Positions 1-7,200 of a DNA stretch of 64,000 bases are shown piece after piece. Numbering within the stretch: the stretch's first letter is position 1; every line of letters starts with the position of its first letter. This DNA comes from Tepidicaulis sp002389665. GTDB lineage: Bacteria > Pseudomonadota > Alphaproteobacteria > Parvibaculales > Parvibaculaceae. The notes beneath the pieces were generated by a model. It saw nothing but the letters and a program-made list of their open reading frames with translations. It had not been told where the DNA came from and searched no databases. The DNA lies in contig NZ_OZ244942.1 of the NCBI RefSeq assembly GCF_965222285.1, forward strand, positions 3,162,001-3,226,000, read 5' to 3'. The translations under genes were made by a program, and so were the position numbers.

Positions 1-32
1 GTTTTGTTTGGAAGAGCAGACGTCACCGTCAT
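1..32 (-). CDS. 5' end of the gene after dabB, probably dabA (partial)
   Basis: An ATG at 32-30 on the minus strand begins a frame (MTVTSALPNK) that runs off the window edge. It lies 4 bases after the dabB-like stop and has an AAAGGA-type ribosome binding site inside the end of that gene. The usual partner of a DabB-like subunit is the large DUF2309 protein DabA, so this is the expected start of dabA. Only ten codons are visible, so the identity is inferred from the neighbour alone. Confidence 0.4.
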   Translation of the reverse strand, partial: MTVTSALPNK

Positions 33-36
33 CGCC

Positions 37-1674
37 TTATCCTTTCTTTGCAGCCGGATGCCCGGCGGAAACCTGTTCTCTCACCTGCCAGCTTCCCAGG
101 AGGCGGTCGAAAAGCGCGTTGGCGTAAAGCCCATTGGCCAGATGCGCCCGCGAGCCAGCCGCCGCCGGATGCGCCGACCAGAGCGGGAAGGTCGCCTGGG
201 CAAAAGCCGTCAAAGCGAAGCTGAGCACTGCAAGCGTGATGAGCGCCCATTCGAGCGGTCCCGGTGCGGGCGTGGCGGGCAAGGTACCCGCCGTCAGCCA
301 TTCGGCCCCCGCTTGCAGCGTGAAATAGCCTGCGGTCGCGGCGAGCGAATAAAGCGCGGTGCGCTGCGTCAGCAATCTCGGCGCAGCATCCGCAAGGCCC
401 TGGGCAAGGAGATACGCAACGCCGAAGATGAGGATGGCACCGAGCGCGACCGCTTGCGGGGATTTCGTCTCGAAGCCGAAAAACGCGCCCGTGCCTGCGA
501 AAATCGCAAGAGCGATGAGGAAGGACCGCCCCACGGCCTTGCCGTTTGGGACTGCGATGGGGCCGGGCCGCTTGATCGCGGCAACATTTTCCACGGCGCT
601 GCCGGAGGAAAGAAAGGCATGGGCTTTGTAGAAGGAATGTGCGGCGATGTGCAAAAGCGCGAGCGGGAAGAGCGCGAGCCCGCATTGAAAGATCATGAAG
701 CCCATCTGCGCGATGGTGGACCAGGCGAGCGAGGTTTTGACCGCCGGCTGCGTCAGCATCACCAGCGAGCCGAAAAGCGCGGTGAACCCGCCGATAAGAA
801 CCAGCGCGGCCAGCACGCCCGGCGCCAGCAGCATGACATCGGCGAAACGGATCAGAAGAAAGCCGCCCGCATTGACGACACCGGCATGAAGAAGCGCGGA
901 AACCGGCGTCGGCGTATCCATCACTTCCGTCAGCCAGCCATGGGCCGGGAACTGCGCCGACTTGAAAAGCGCGGCTAGAGCGAGGAGACCTGCGGCGAGA
1001 ATGAGGGCAGCGCCGCCGCCGTCCGCAAAATCGGCCCGGGCAGCCGCGCTGAGCGCGCCGATCTCCTGTGTGCCGTAAGCCATATAGAGGAGAAGCGCCG
1101 CCCCGATCAGCGCGCCGTCACTGAGCCGCGCCATCAGCGCGTGTTTGCGCGCCGCCCGCCGCGCCGGAAGGCGTTCGGGATAAAAGAGCAGAAGTTTTTG
1201 CAGGAAAAGGCTCGCAGCGATCCAGGACAGAACGAGCCCGGACAATGTGCCCGCCTGTACAAAGAAAAGAACCGAGGCAAGCGTCAGGCAGAGCCAGCCG
1301 GTAAAGGAACCTTGCCGCGCCTCCCCGTCAAGATAACTTGCCGAAAACCGCAAAACCGCCCAGCCGATGCTGGCGACGACGAGCAGCATGGTAAGGGAAA
1401 CCGCATCCGCCATGAAAAGCCCTTTGAGCGGGGCAAGCGCCGGAGGCAGAAGCCCCTCACCCGCTCCGAACGCGGCAAGCCCGGCAGCGCCCAGCACGGC
1501 AAAAAGGGAAAGAAGCGCCGCGCCTTCCGCCGCGCGCACCTGGGCGCGCGAGCGCAGACCCGGCCCCGCAAAGGCGGCAAATCCGGCAAACAGAAGAAGC
1601 AGCGGCGCAAGGACCGGCAGGAGCGCCAAAAGTGCGGCGGCGGCAGGGCCATCGAGGTCGGGCGGGATAGGCAT
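37..1674 (-). CDS. dabB: NuoL/DabB-like proton-conducting membrane subunit
   Basis: 545 residues, almost entirely hydrophobic helices, of the NADH-quinone oxidoreductase subunit 5 / Mrp antiporter superfamily. The conserved channel core is visible around residues 235-275 (FKSAQFPAHGWLTEVMDTPT, then PVSALLHAGVVNAGG), with the helix Lys and the broken-helix HAG motif. No other complex I genes are nearby, and a LysR regulator is divergent. That setting is typical of DabB, the membrane half of the DabA-DabB inorganic-carbon (CO2/bicarbonate) accumulation complex, rather than of Nuo or Mrp operons. The start at 1674 has a GGAGA site 8 bases upstream. A cation/proton antiporter subunit is the main alternative; the neighbour beyond the window edge would decide. 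Confidence 0.7.
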   Translation of the reverse strand: MPIPPDLDGPAAAALLALLPVLAPLLLLFAGFAAFAGPGLRSRAQVRAAEGAALLSLFAVLGAAGLAAFGAGEGLLPPALAPLKGLFMADAVSLTMLLVVASIGWAVLRFSASYLDGEARQGSFTGWLCLTLASVLFFVQAGTLSGLVLSWIAASLFLQKLLLFYPERLPARRAARKHALMARLSDGALIGAALLLYMAYGTQEIGALSAAARADFADGGGAALILAAGLLALAALFKSAQFPAHGWLTEVMDTPTPVSALLHAGVVNAGGFLLIRFADVMLLAPGVLAALVLIGGFTALFGSLVMLTQPAVKTSLAWSTIAQMGFMIFQCGLALFPLALLHIAAHSFYKAHAFLSSGSAVENVAAIKRPGPIAVPNGKAVGRSFLIALAIFAGTGAFFGFETKSPQAVALGAILIFGVAYLLAQGLADAAPRLLTQRTALYSLAATAGYFTLQAGAEWLTAGTLPATPAPGPLEWALITLAVLSFALTAFAQATFPLWSAHPAAAGSRAHLANGLYANALFDRLLGSWQVREQVSAGHPAAKKG

Positions 1675-1759
1675 GGGATCTTCTCCACTTGGTGCAGCCG
1701 GTTGCGCAGAAGGTAGGCACGACGCGGAGATAAGAAAAATTCATTGTTTATGTATTTTT

Positions 1760-1776
1760 GTTCTATTAAATAGAAC
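1760..1776. promoter_or_regulatory. Perfect 17-base palindrome, probable LysR operator
   Basis: GTTCTATTAAATAGAAC is a perfect dyad with 8-base arms around one base. It contains a T-N11-A core (1762-1774), the classic binding signature of LysR-type regulators. It ends 2 bases before the lysR start codon in the dabB-lysR divergent region. It could serve autoregulation and dabB activation. Confidence 0.6.
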
Positions 1777-1778
1777 TT

Positions 1779-2669
1779 ATGAGCGAGCTCAATTTCCATC
1801 ACCTGCGCTATTTCTGGGCAGTCGCCCATGACGGCAACTTGACCCGCACGGCCGAACGGCTCAACGTGTCCCAATCGGCGCTCTCCATTCAGATAAAGCA
1901 GCTTGAAGAACGGCTCGGCCATGCGCTTTTCGAGCGCCGGGGCCGTCAGCTCGCCCTGACGGAAGCAGGACGGCTCGCGCTCGACCATGCCGATGCAATC
2001 TTTTCCGCGGGGGAAGAACTGCTCGCCAATCTCCGCGCCAGCGGGCGCAGCCGCCAGGCACTGCGCGTGGGCGCGCTTGCCACGCTGTCGCGTAACTTCC
2101 AGATCGCGTTTCTAAAGCCCGTTCTCGGGCGCAGCGACGTGGAAGTGATTTTGCGCTCCGGCACAGCCGCCGAGCTTTTGCGCGGGCTGGAGGCGCTCAA
2201 TCTCGATGTGGTGCTTCTCACCCAGCCCCCGGCGCGCGATGCCATTACCCCCTTCGTTTCCCACCGCCTTGCTCAGCAGCGCATTTCGCTCGTCGGGCGG
2301 GCGGAACTTGTTGGCCGGCGCAGCAAGGGAAAATTGCGCGAGCTTCTGGCAAGCGAGCCGGTGCTGCTGCCCACCGCCGACAGCAGCGTGCGCACGGATT
2401 TCAACGCCTTGATGGAACGCTGGAACATTCAGCCACAAATTGCCGCCGAGGTGGACGATATGGCCATGCTGCGGCTTTTGACGCGGGAAGGGGTTGGTCT
2501 CGGCGTCATTCCGCCCATCGTGGTGAAGGACGAGCTTGCCTCCGGCTTTCTGAAAGAAGCCGGGAGCCTGCCCGGCATCGCGGAAAACTTTTACGCCGTC
2601 ACCATGGAGCGCAAATTCCCGAACGCGCTGGTGCGCGATCTCGTCTCCGCGAAACTCCCGAAGCTATAG
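1779..2669 (+). CDS. LysR-family transcriptional regulator (NhaR-like)
   Basis: 296 residues, the normal LysR length. An N-terminal winged helix-turn-helix (about residues 5-64, NFHHLRYFWAVAHDGNLTRT then AERLNVSQSALSIQIKQLEE) is followed by a periplasmic-binding-type effector domain (about 90-290). The HHLRYFW opening resembles the NhaR subgroup, which often sits beside ion or carbon transport genes. It is divergent from the dabB-like gene and probably controls it. There is no Shine-Dalgarno sequence before the ATG because the palindrome occupies that space, so the mRNA may be leaderless or weakly translated. The effector is unknown. Confidence 0.85.
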   Translation: MSELNFHHLRYFWAVAHDGNLTRTAERLNVSQSALSIQIKQLEERLGHALFERRGRQLALTEAGRLALDHADAIFSAGEELLANLRASGRSRQALRVGALATLSRNFQIAFLKPVLGRSDVEVILRSGTAAELLRGLEALNLDVVLLTQPPARDAITPFVSHRLAQQRISLVGRAELVGRRSKGKLRELLASEPVLLPTADSSVRTDFNALMERWNIQPQIAAEVDDMAMLRLLTREGVGLGVIPPIVVKDELASGFLKEAGSLPGIAENFYAVTMERKFPNALVRDLVSAKLPKL

Positions 2670-2683
2670 AAAGAGGGCGGGGG

Positions 2684-3124
2684 TTATATATCGAGCCGCT
2701 TGGCCGACGCTATGAGCCAGCCATCGAAAGCGGCAAGCGCCGGGCCTTCATAGTCCTGCTTCACCAGATCGCCCATCAGGACGCGGGCATCGGCAAGAAC
2801 CATGGAGCTGAGGAAAGCATAGGCCTGCTCGTTACGGTCCTGCTTGGCATTAAAAGGCACACAAGGCTCCGGCTCGAAAAACTCTTCCACCACAGCGGCA
2901 ACCAGCATTTCCTTGCTGGTGAAGTGCTTGTAAATCGTCGCCGTTGAAACGGGCGCGGCCTTGGCAATGTCGATCACCGAAACGCTTTGAAAGCCGCGCG
3001 CCGAAAACTCCTGATGGGCCGCCACGAGAATAGCCCGGTGACTTTCTCTCCGGCGTGCATTGCGCCAAGCGCTCAGCTTGCCCGGCACATTCCGTTTGTT
3101 ATCCGGTGCTTTCATCTCCGGCAT
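2684..3124 (-). CDS. Short TetR-family regulator
   Basis: 146 residues. A TetR DNA-binding domain spans about residues 22-75 (RAILVAAHQEFSARGFQSVS, then VIDIAKAAPVSTATIYKHFT). The ligand-binding part is only about 70 residues, against roughly 130 in typical family members. The stop lies 14 bases from the end of the convergent lysR gene, as if the C-terminus was lost when the two were brought together. It may still dimerise poorly or be a decaying regulator. The start at 3124 has a second in-frame Met three codons later. Confidence 0.75.
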   Translation of the reverse strand: MPEMKAPDNKRNVPGKLSAWRNARRRESHRAILVAAHQEFSARGFQSVSVIDIAKAAPVSTATIYKHFTSKEMLVAAVVEEFFEPEPCVPFNAKQDRNEQAYAFLSSMVLADARVLMGDLVKQDYEGPALAAFDGWLIASAKRLDI

Positions 3125-3183
3125 GCAAAGCCTCTGCTTGTTGACGATGGGAGCGCCGCCTACCCCGTTGCAGGAATCTTATC

Positions 3184-3195
3184 TGTACCGGTACA
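3184..3195. promoter_or_regulatory. 12-base palindrome upstream of the short tetR gene
   Basis: TGTACCGGTACA is a perfect dyad about 60 bases upstream of the tetR start. On the minus strand it is followed directly by a TAAGAT hexamer (a plausible -10), so a bound repressor would cover the promoter. Likely an autoregulatory operator, by inference. Confidence 0.45.
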
Positions 3196-3213
3196 TTCCC
3201 GCAATGGCAGGCA

Positions 3214-3235
3214 GGAGAGGCAATATTGCCTCTCC
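3214..3235. terminator. Hairpin after the quorum-sensing operon
   Basis: A perfect 22-base dyad (arms GGAGAGGCAAT / ATTGCCTCTCC) lies 26 bases after the stop of the 82-codon gene. A CTTTTT run follows it only on the plus-strand side, so it is a better plus-strand terminator. On the minus strand it may act as a weak terminator or as an mRNA 3'-end stabiliser. Confidence 0.45.
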
Positions 3236-3260
3236 CGCTTTTTCATCGCCCACATGCCGG

Positions 3261-3509
3261 TCAGTTCAACCTATGAGAAACGGCACTCTCCTCGCCGGAA
3301 GATGCGGCCTCCCGTTTCTCCGCTTCCCAGCGCAGCACATGTTTCTGAAAAGCCGAAACCACCTCATCCGCCAAGACAGGATCGTCAATGACTTTCAAGA
3401 GGTCGACCAGCACGAGAAACCCGGACCGGATATGCGGGTCGTTGATCGTGGCAAAGCGCGACATGAGCAATGCCCGGTTTAAAGAAGATTTACTTGAGCC
3501 CGCTGACAT
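3261..3509 (-). CDS. Small protein of unknown function downstream of luxI (82 aa)
   Basis: The start ATG at 3509 has a near-ideal GGAGG 7 bases upstream, and the gene begins 19 bases after the luxI stop, so it is almost certainly co-transcribed with luxI. The protein is helical and charged, with no signal peptide or membrane segment. Its middle (ATINDPHIRSGFLVLVDLLK, residues 20-39) resembles the short C-terminal tail found in many alphaproteobacterial Xre-type regulators (a pattern like 'RIKDPALRRAILDLVEAL'), but no helix-turn-helix is present. The resemblance comes from memory, not a search. A role as modulator or partner in quorum sensing is a guess from position. Confidence 0.75.
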   Translation of the reverse strand: MSAGSSKSSLNRALLMSRFATINDPHIRSGFLVLVDLLKVIDDPVLADEVVSAFQKHVLRWEAEKREAASSGEESAVSHRLN

Positions 3510-3528
3510 GGGACCGCCTCCACTCACA

Positions 3529-4155
3529 TTACGCTGCTGAAACAACAAGATCCTCGAGACCGTGGATGTCCGCCTTGCGGCCGAAGCGCGAGGCGGCGAT
3601 ATCGAGTGCCTCTTTCGTGCAGAGGATCCAGCCGGCAACGGCGGGCCCCGTCGCAAAATGCTTTTCCCCGCCCAGCATTTCGAAGGGAACGCCGGACTGG
3701 AACCAGGCCTCGGCAAGGCGCGGCGGCATGACGAAAAGGATTTTGGAAATCTCGCAGCGCCGGGCGAATTCATAGAGCCCAACACCAAGCTCCTGAATGA
3801 CCTTGCGCCGCGCTTCGGGCGCAAGCGAGGGGTCGGCATGAAGACGCGAGCCTTCCCAAATGTCATCCGCCTCGGGCGGCGCCATATTGTCCAGCATGTC
3901 AGGCCAAAGATCTTTGATCATATAGGCCTGGGTGGAGCGCAAGAGGCGCACGCCGCCCAGCACTCGCCCCGTCACCTCGTGGCGGCACAGCAGATAACCG
4001 GCCTGCGGGGTGTCGAACTCGTCGTATTCCCGGCCGTTCTCATGGGGAACGTCCCAGCCTTCCTGCTCGATATAGAGCTTGTAGCGCAGCTTGTGAAACT
4101 CATCGAGCGGCGTTCCGGCAATAAGCCGCGTCCCGCGGCCAACGTAGTCAAGCAT
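3529..4155 (-). CDS. luxI: Acyl-homoserine-lactone synthase (LuxI family)
   Basis: 208 residues making an N-acyl homoserine lactone from S-adenosylmethionine and an acyl-ACP or acyl-CoA. The invariant LuxI residues fall at the reference positions: R24, W34, D45, D48, R70, E101 and R104 (WEGSR motif). The usual F28 is Y28. The start at 4155 was chosen because GGAGG lies 5 bases upstream; an upstream in-frame extension to 4281 has no such site and would cover the lux box. It follows luxR on the same strand and precedes the 82-codon gene. The acyl chain cannot be predicted from sequence alone. Confidence 0.92.
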   Translation of the reverse strand: MLDYVGRGTRLIAGTPLDEFHKLRYKLYIEQEGWDVPHENGREYDEFDTPQAGYLLCRHEVTGRVLGGVRLLRSTQAYMIKDLWPDMLDNMAPPEADDIWEGSRLHADPSLAPEARRKVIQELGVGLYEFARRCEISKILFVMPPRLAEAWFQSGVPFEMLGGEKHFATGPAVAGWILCTKEALDIAASRFGRKADIHGLEDLVVSAA

Positions 4156-4214
4156 GGTGCCCTCCTGATGTCCTGTGAAGGACTTCAGGAGACCAAAGAG
4201 CCGGAGGAGACGGG

Positions 4215-4234
4215 ATACGGTGACTTTGCCGTAT
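4215..4234. promoter_or_regulatory. lux box (LuxR operator) upstream of luxI
   Basis: A 20-bp inverted repeat, ATACGG-N8-CCGTAT, with perfect 6-base arms. It lies in the luxR-luxI intergenic region, 60-79 bases before the luxI start codon. The length and position match lux boxes through which a LuxR-AHL complex activates luxI, forming a positive feedback loop. Confidence 0.75.
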
Positions 4235-4299
4235 TGTGCTCGCCGATATTGCCGGGCCCGTATTGCGCAGGCCCCTCTCACGTCAAAAGACGCGGTATC

Positions 4300-5055
4300 T
4301 CAGGGCTGAATAAGGCCGAGCTGCACCGCCCGCACGGCGGCGGCCACGCGGCTGCTCGCCTCCAGCTTGCGCGAGGCATTAGCTAGATAATGATCGACGG
4401 TCTTGGGCCGCAGGCCGAGAATTTCGGCAATCACCCAGGAGCTTTTTCCCCGGCAGACCCATTCGAGACATTGCTGCTCGCGCACGCTCAAAACGGGGCG
4501 GCGCTCCGTCACTTCGGAAAAGGCGGCGCCGGGCCCGGCACTCTCCGTCCCCGCCTGCTGAAGCTGGTCGTGGACGAGATGAAAGATCGTCGCGGCGGAC
4601 CGCGCAGTGAGCGCATCCGCCGGGCTGACGGCGCGCGCTTCATCGGTCACATAAGTCACCGCAATGAGTTCGCCCTGCCCCCCGCCAATGGTAAAGGAGA
4701 GCCCTTCGCGCAAGCCGAACTCCCAGGCTTCCTCCATGAACCGGCGCTGCGGGCGGCGCAGCGGTGCAAGGTCCTTAAACTTGGACCAGACCAAAGGCGC
4801 GCGGCTGGCCCGGCAGGCAAGCAGCACCGGATCGAGCCTGTGATAGGACTGGCGGGCATAACGCAGGCCCCACTCAACCGGCAATCCGAAAGTCGGACGC
4901 AGGCGCTCGGCATAAAGCTCGGGCTGAGCAAGCAGGCTAAGATCGGCATAGGAACAGGCATTGAAGCCGAGCTCGTGGCTCGCCGAGATGAAGGCGCCGA
5001 ACGCCGCCTCCGGCGTTGCGCAACCGGCAAGGGTTCCCATGAAACGGTCCAGCAT
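4300..5055 (-). CDS. luxR: LuxR-type autoinducer-binding transcriptional regulator
   Basis: 251 residues. The N-terminal autoinducer-binding domain (about 15-165) keeps the ligand-pocket pattern of the family: W and Y in VEWGLRY, D-P in YHRLDP, W in PLVWSKF and the later Gly. The C-terminal LuxR helix-turn-helix (about 185-250) contains LSVREQQCLEWVCRGKSSWV and the recognition-helix segment RPKTVDHYL. It lies directly upstream of luxI with the lux box between them, so it is the cognate receptor. The start has a GGGGGCAGGG stretch just upstream. It is expected to bind the AHL made by LuxI and activate luxI and the downstream small gene. Confidence 0.92.
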   Translation of the reverse strand: MLDRFMGTLAGCATPEAAFGAFISASHELGFNACSYADLSLLAQPELYAERLRPTFGLPVEWGLRYARQSYHRLDPVLLACRASRAPLVWSKFKDLAPLRRPQRRFMEEAWEFGLREGLSFTIGGGQGELIAVTYVTDEARAVSPADALTARSAATIFHLVHDQLQQAGTESAGPGAAFSEVTERRPVLSVREQQCLEWVCRGKSSWVIAEILGLRPKTVDHYLANASRKLEASSRVAAAVRAVQLGLIQP

Positions 5056-5252
5056 CCCTGCCCCCTCGAGCTTGCTTCCTCCAGCCGCCCGGCATTGCCC
5101 TTACCCTACAAGACGGTAGCCGGAATACCCAAACAAGCCTAAAGCGCCCGCCGGGTTTTTCCAATTCAAGCTTGGGTTAACTGAGAAGGTAAGTGCGCAG
5201 CCCCTTCTGCGCCCTTGAATTCCGAGGGAAGGCGCCCTTGAGCCCTGCCTGC

Positions 5253-5840
5253 TTAACGGTCCTGCAGACCTTTGCCGGCGAGAATTTTCGGCACGGCCTT
5301 TTCGATTCGTGCCTCCCGGGTCTTGGCCTGCTTAGCCTGAGAAAAATGCAGGACATAGCCGCGCCGCCGCCCCGGCGTCAGCGCCTCAAACGCTTTCTTC
5401 AGTTTGGAATCGCTTTTGAGCGCGGCGGTCAACTCGGCCGGAAACGGCAGATCGTCTTTGGCGAACTCGATTTTCAAACCAGCTTTTTCCGCCTCGACCG
5501 CCTCGCCGATATATTTCTTGAGGAGAGGCTTTGCCTTCTCGATCTCCGCTGCGCCGGTGAATTTAACAAGCCGCATGGAACGGGAGTGCGCGCCCGGCGC
5601 GCTCAAAATCTCTTTGCTGTCTTTCAGAAGCGCGCCTTTGAAGAAAGCCAGCGCACAATAATCCTTCAGCCCCCAAATGGCGGCGATATTACCGCCTTCA
5701 AACGTGTAACAAGGCGAGCGCCACTTATAGGTTTCTTCAAGCGGGCACTCGCGCATGATGGCGCGCAGCGCGCCCATCTCCTTTTTCCACTTCTTCGCCT
5801 CTTTGAAAAAGGCATCGGCCTTGGCATTCACTGCAGTCAT
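5253..5840 (-). CDS. YdeI/OmpD-associated family protein (DUF1801 plus OmdA-like)
   Basis: About 195 residues. The first half is a DUF1801 domain (ETYKWRSPCYTFEGGNIAAI, then WGLKDYCALAFFKGALLKD). The end has the OmdA-like region (KKAFEALTPGRRRGYVLHFS, then QAKQAKTREARIEKA) seen in YdeI-type proteins. The biochemical function of the family is not settled; some members are linked to antimicrobial peptide or bacteriocin protection. The start at 5840 was preferred over 5855 because GGGGAG lies 8 bases upstream. It stands alone after luxR on the same strand, separated by about 200 bases. Confidence 0.85.
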   Translation of the reverse strand: MTAVNAKADAFFKEAKKWKKEMGALRAIMRECPLEETYKWRSPCYTFEGGNIAAIWGLKDYCALAFFKGALLKDSKEILSAPGAHSRSMRLVKFTGAAEIEKAKPLLKKYIGEAVEAEKAGLKIEFAKDDLPFPAELTAALKSDSKLKKAFEALTPGRRRGYVLHFSQAKQAKTREARIEKAVPKILAGKGLQDR

Positions 5841-5937
5841 TACCCGGCTCCCCAAACTTCACCGACATGAACATCTGAATGGCGGAAACCGAATGTGACC
5901 AAGAAGGTACGCGCTGTCCATCGCGAGCGGAAAAAGC

Positions 5938-6369
5938 TCAGCCGCGCCGCATCACCCTTAGAACCCAAAGCCCGAGAAGCGGAAAAGCAATAAGCTCGGT
6001 GAGGAGCGAGGGCAGCACCGCGCCGGAGAGCACAATATCGCTGTCAAACACGCTGAGCCGCGCCAGCCCGCCAACAAAAACCATAACGGCAATCGCAATG
6101 AGCACAGGTCCGAGCTGCCGAAGCCAAAAAGCGCCTGCCAGCACGAAGAGCCCCGCTCCCAGCCAGAACCCGCCCAGAAAACGGATATGATTATCCTGTG
6201 CGGTAAAAGCATCCGCGTTCATTACCTGAAAGAAATCACCGCCGCCTTGCAGCCCGAGCGTGCGGATACCACCGAACCCGACATTGACACCGAGTGCAAT
6301 CATGACAAGGCCGGCAAGCAGAAGCACGGCCCGCAGAACGGGTTTGTCTTTCCAGAAAGAGACGGACAT
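5938..6369 (-). CDS. DUF4345 family membrane protein
   Basis: 143 residues with four predicted membrane helices (about 12-30, 62-82, 86-105, 114-138). The pattern fits DUF4345 (NADAFTAQDNHIRFLGGFWL, then GAGLFVLAG), a family of small four-helix inner-membrane proteins with no assigned function. It is divergent from a TetR gene across a 44-base region carrying a palindromic operator, so it is probably the regulator's target. Confidence 0.8.
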   Translation of the reverse strand: MSVSFWKDKPVLRAVLLLAGLVMIALGVNVGFGGIRTLGLQGGGDFFQVMNADAFTAQDNHIRFLGGFWLGAGLFVLAGAFWLRQLGPVLIAIAVMVFVGGLARLSVFDSDIVLSGAVLPSLLTELIAFPLLGLWVLRVMRRG

Positions 6370-6389
6370 TTGCGCTGGCTCCCATTAAT

Positions 6390-6403
6390 TTATACGCGTA
6401 TAA
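6390..6403. promoter_or_regulatory. 14-base palindromic operator between DUF4345 and tetR
   Basis: TTATACGCGTATAA is a perfect dyad in the 44-base divergent region, ending 10 bases before the tetR start and beginning 20 bases from the DUF4345 start. A bound TetR dimer would cover both start regions, giving co-repression of both genes. Confidence 0.6.
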
Positions 6404-6413
6404 TTATCTAGAG

Positions 6414-7106
6414 ATGCCTCGCTGTCAACGAATGAAAGAAATGGAAAAGCAGAAAAAACCAAGGGAAAAGACACGTCCCCCAAAACCGGCCCCAAAACCG
6501 GCCCAAAAGGGCCGTCCCGCGCTGACCGGGGATCAGGTCAGCGATATGCGGGCGCGGATCGCGCAGACAGCGATAAGGCTTTTCCGCACGCAAGGATATA
6601 GCGCGGTCTCCATGCGGCGATTGGCGCAGGAGCTCGGCTGCGCGCCCATGACGCTCTACACGTACTACGATGCCAAGATTGATATTCTGCGGCACATTTG
6701 GGAGCTGGTTTTCGATGAGCTTTTTACCGGGCTTGCGAAGACCGCCGCCGCCCACCGCACCCCCGCAAAGCGCCTCACCGCACTTTCAATTGCTTATGTG
6801 GAATATTGGCTGACCCATCCCGATCATTACCGCATGGTCTTCATGAGCGAAGGCGTCAGCCAGCCGGATGTCAGCGTGTTTATCGGTTCTACGGACATCG
6901 TTGCCCGCTACGGCATTCTCTTTAACGCGCTGGCAGAGACGCTGGGCCTGCACGAACAAGATCCCGCACTCAAAGAAAAAGCAGACCTCTTGGTCTGCCT
7001 TCTGAACGGTATCGCTCATAACAAGATCACGATGAATGGCTATGATTGGACGCAAACGAAGACACTCGTTAAAACCGCCGTTGAGGGAATGAAGCTCTCT
7101 GCCTGA
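6414..7106 (+). CDS. TetR-family regulator with basic, proline-rich N-terminal tail
   Basis: 230 residues. A Lys/Pro-rich tail (about residues 1-38, several PKPAPKPAQK-like motifs) precedes a standard TetR helix-turn-helix (about 44-92, IRLFRTQGYSAVSMRRLAQE then LGCAPMTLYTYYDAK). The C-terminal domain (about 100-230, HPDHYRMVFMSEG) resembles the WHG-type TetR C-terminal class. The basic tail may add nonspecific DNA contacts. ATGs at codons 7 and 10 are alternative starts; none has a clear ribosome binding site, and the operator lies close upstream. Confidence 0.85.
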   Translation: MPRCQRMKEMEKQKKPREKTRPPKPAPKPAQKGRPALTGDQVSDMRARIAQTAIRLFRTQGYSAVSMRRLAQELGCAPMTLYTYYDAKIDILRHIWELVFDELFTGLAKTAAAHRTPAKRLTALSIAYVEYWLTHPDHYRMVFMSEGVSQPDVSVFIGSTDIVARYGILFNALAETLGLHEQDPALKEKADLLVCLLNGIAHNKITMNGYDWTQTKTLVKTAVEGMKLSA

Positions 7107-7161
7107 GCCGCCCAAAGAAACCCAGCAGAGATTAGGCCGATAGACAGGGAAAGGAACGAGT

Positions 7162-7189
7162 CGGCACCGGTGCCATAAGACCGGTGCCG
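7162..7189. terminator. Hairpin between convergent tetR and esterase-monooxygenase genes
   Basis: A 10-base perfect stem (CGGCACCGGT / ACCGGTGCCG) with an 8-base loop lies between the plus-strand tetR stop and the minus-strand gene stop. It has no long T run on either side, so it could be a bidirectional, partly factor-dependent terminator. Confidence 0.5.
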
Positions 7190-7200
7190 CCCCTCATCCG

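Noticed and set aside
3261..3866. Longer 201-codon reading of the small gene after luxI
   Set aside because: It would overlap luxI in another frame; only the last 82 codons have a ribosome binding site at their start.
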